The notes under the pieces were generated by a model. The model saw nothing but the letters and a program-made list of their open reading frames with translations, searched no databases and had not been told where the DNA came from. A DNA stretch of 13,581 nt, from NCBI GenBank assembly GCA_945861915.1, contig CAMAWK010000039.1:1-13581 (forward strand). Reading direction: 5' to 3'. The DNA comes from Flavobacterium psychrophilum (GTDB taxonomy: Bacteria; Bacteroidota; Bacteroidia; Flavobacteriales; Flavobacteriaceae). The stretch's first letter is position 1; the number at the start of each line of letters is the position of its first letter. The position numbers and the translations under genes were made by a program. This document shows, piece after piece, positions 13,560 through 13,581 of this stretch.

Positions 13560-13581
13560 TTTAGTGATAAGATTCAATGGA

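Noticed and set aside
1..13581. tRNA, rRNA, CRISPR array, intact insertion sequence or prophage gene
   Set aside because: I looked for cloverleaf arms, regularly spaced repeats and transposase or phage proteins and saw none.

Overview
The window looks like a piece of a Flavobacteriia (Bacteroidota) chromosome, close to Flavobacterium. The DNA is AT-rich, secreted proteins end their signal peptides in the usual '...AQ' pattern, several starts are preceded by the Bacteroidota -7 element TAnnTTTG, and there are typical families of this phylum (DUF4421, DUF547, YtxJ, a GH113-like hydrolase) plus a 'CCCCCTAACCCCCAAAGGGG' repeat.

Left third (1-3703, + strand): the 3' part of an Omp85/BamA-like outer-membrane protein, a secreted GH113-like glycosidase, and a DUF4421 outer-membrane protein. 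The 2236-2644 gap holds a decayed second copy of the Omp85 gene's 3' tail and fragments of a small inverted repeat. The 3704-4490 gap, empty of intact genes, holds what I read as a dead minus-strand gene for a small protein with a helix-turn-helix-like N-terminus.

Right two thirds (13416 down to 4491, all minus strand): one tightly packed arsenosugar biosynthesis operon. In transcription order: rhodanese-like protein, AhpD-like peroxidase-related protein, radical SAM ArsS, TIGR04282 transferase, purine nucleoside phosphorylase, arsenite methyltransferase ArsM, outer-membrane barrel protein, fatty acid hydroxylase/sterol desaturase family protein, DUF547 protein, TIGR04283 glycosyltransferase, YtxJ, and an AraC-family regulator. 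The expected chemistry is: ArsM methylates arsenite to a dimethylated arsenical; ArsS joins the 5'-deoxyadenosyl group of SAM to it; the phosphorylase removes adenine; the TIGR04282/04283 transferases build the glycoside. AhpD-like, rhodanese and YtxJ supply probable thiol redox functions. The hydroxylase, DUF547 and barrel proteins are the less understood part and may link the product to the envelope or to lipids.

Notable points: the phosphorylase has Asp where inosine/guanosine-type enzymes have Asn, which fits an adenosine-like substrate; an inverted repeat pair lies between the phosphorylase and arsM genes and has altered one C-terminus and created a false N-terminal extension on the other; and two perfect palindromes sit upstream of the operon as candidate operators. 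No arsR, arsC, acr3 or arsB is visible in the window.
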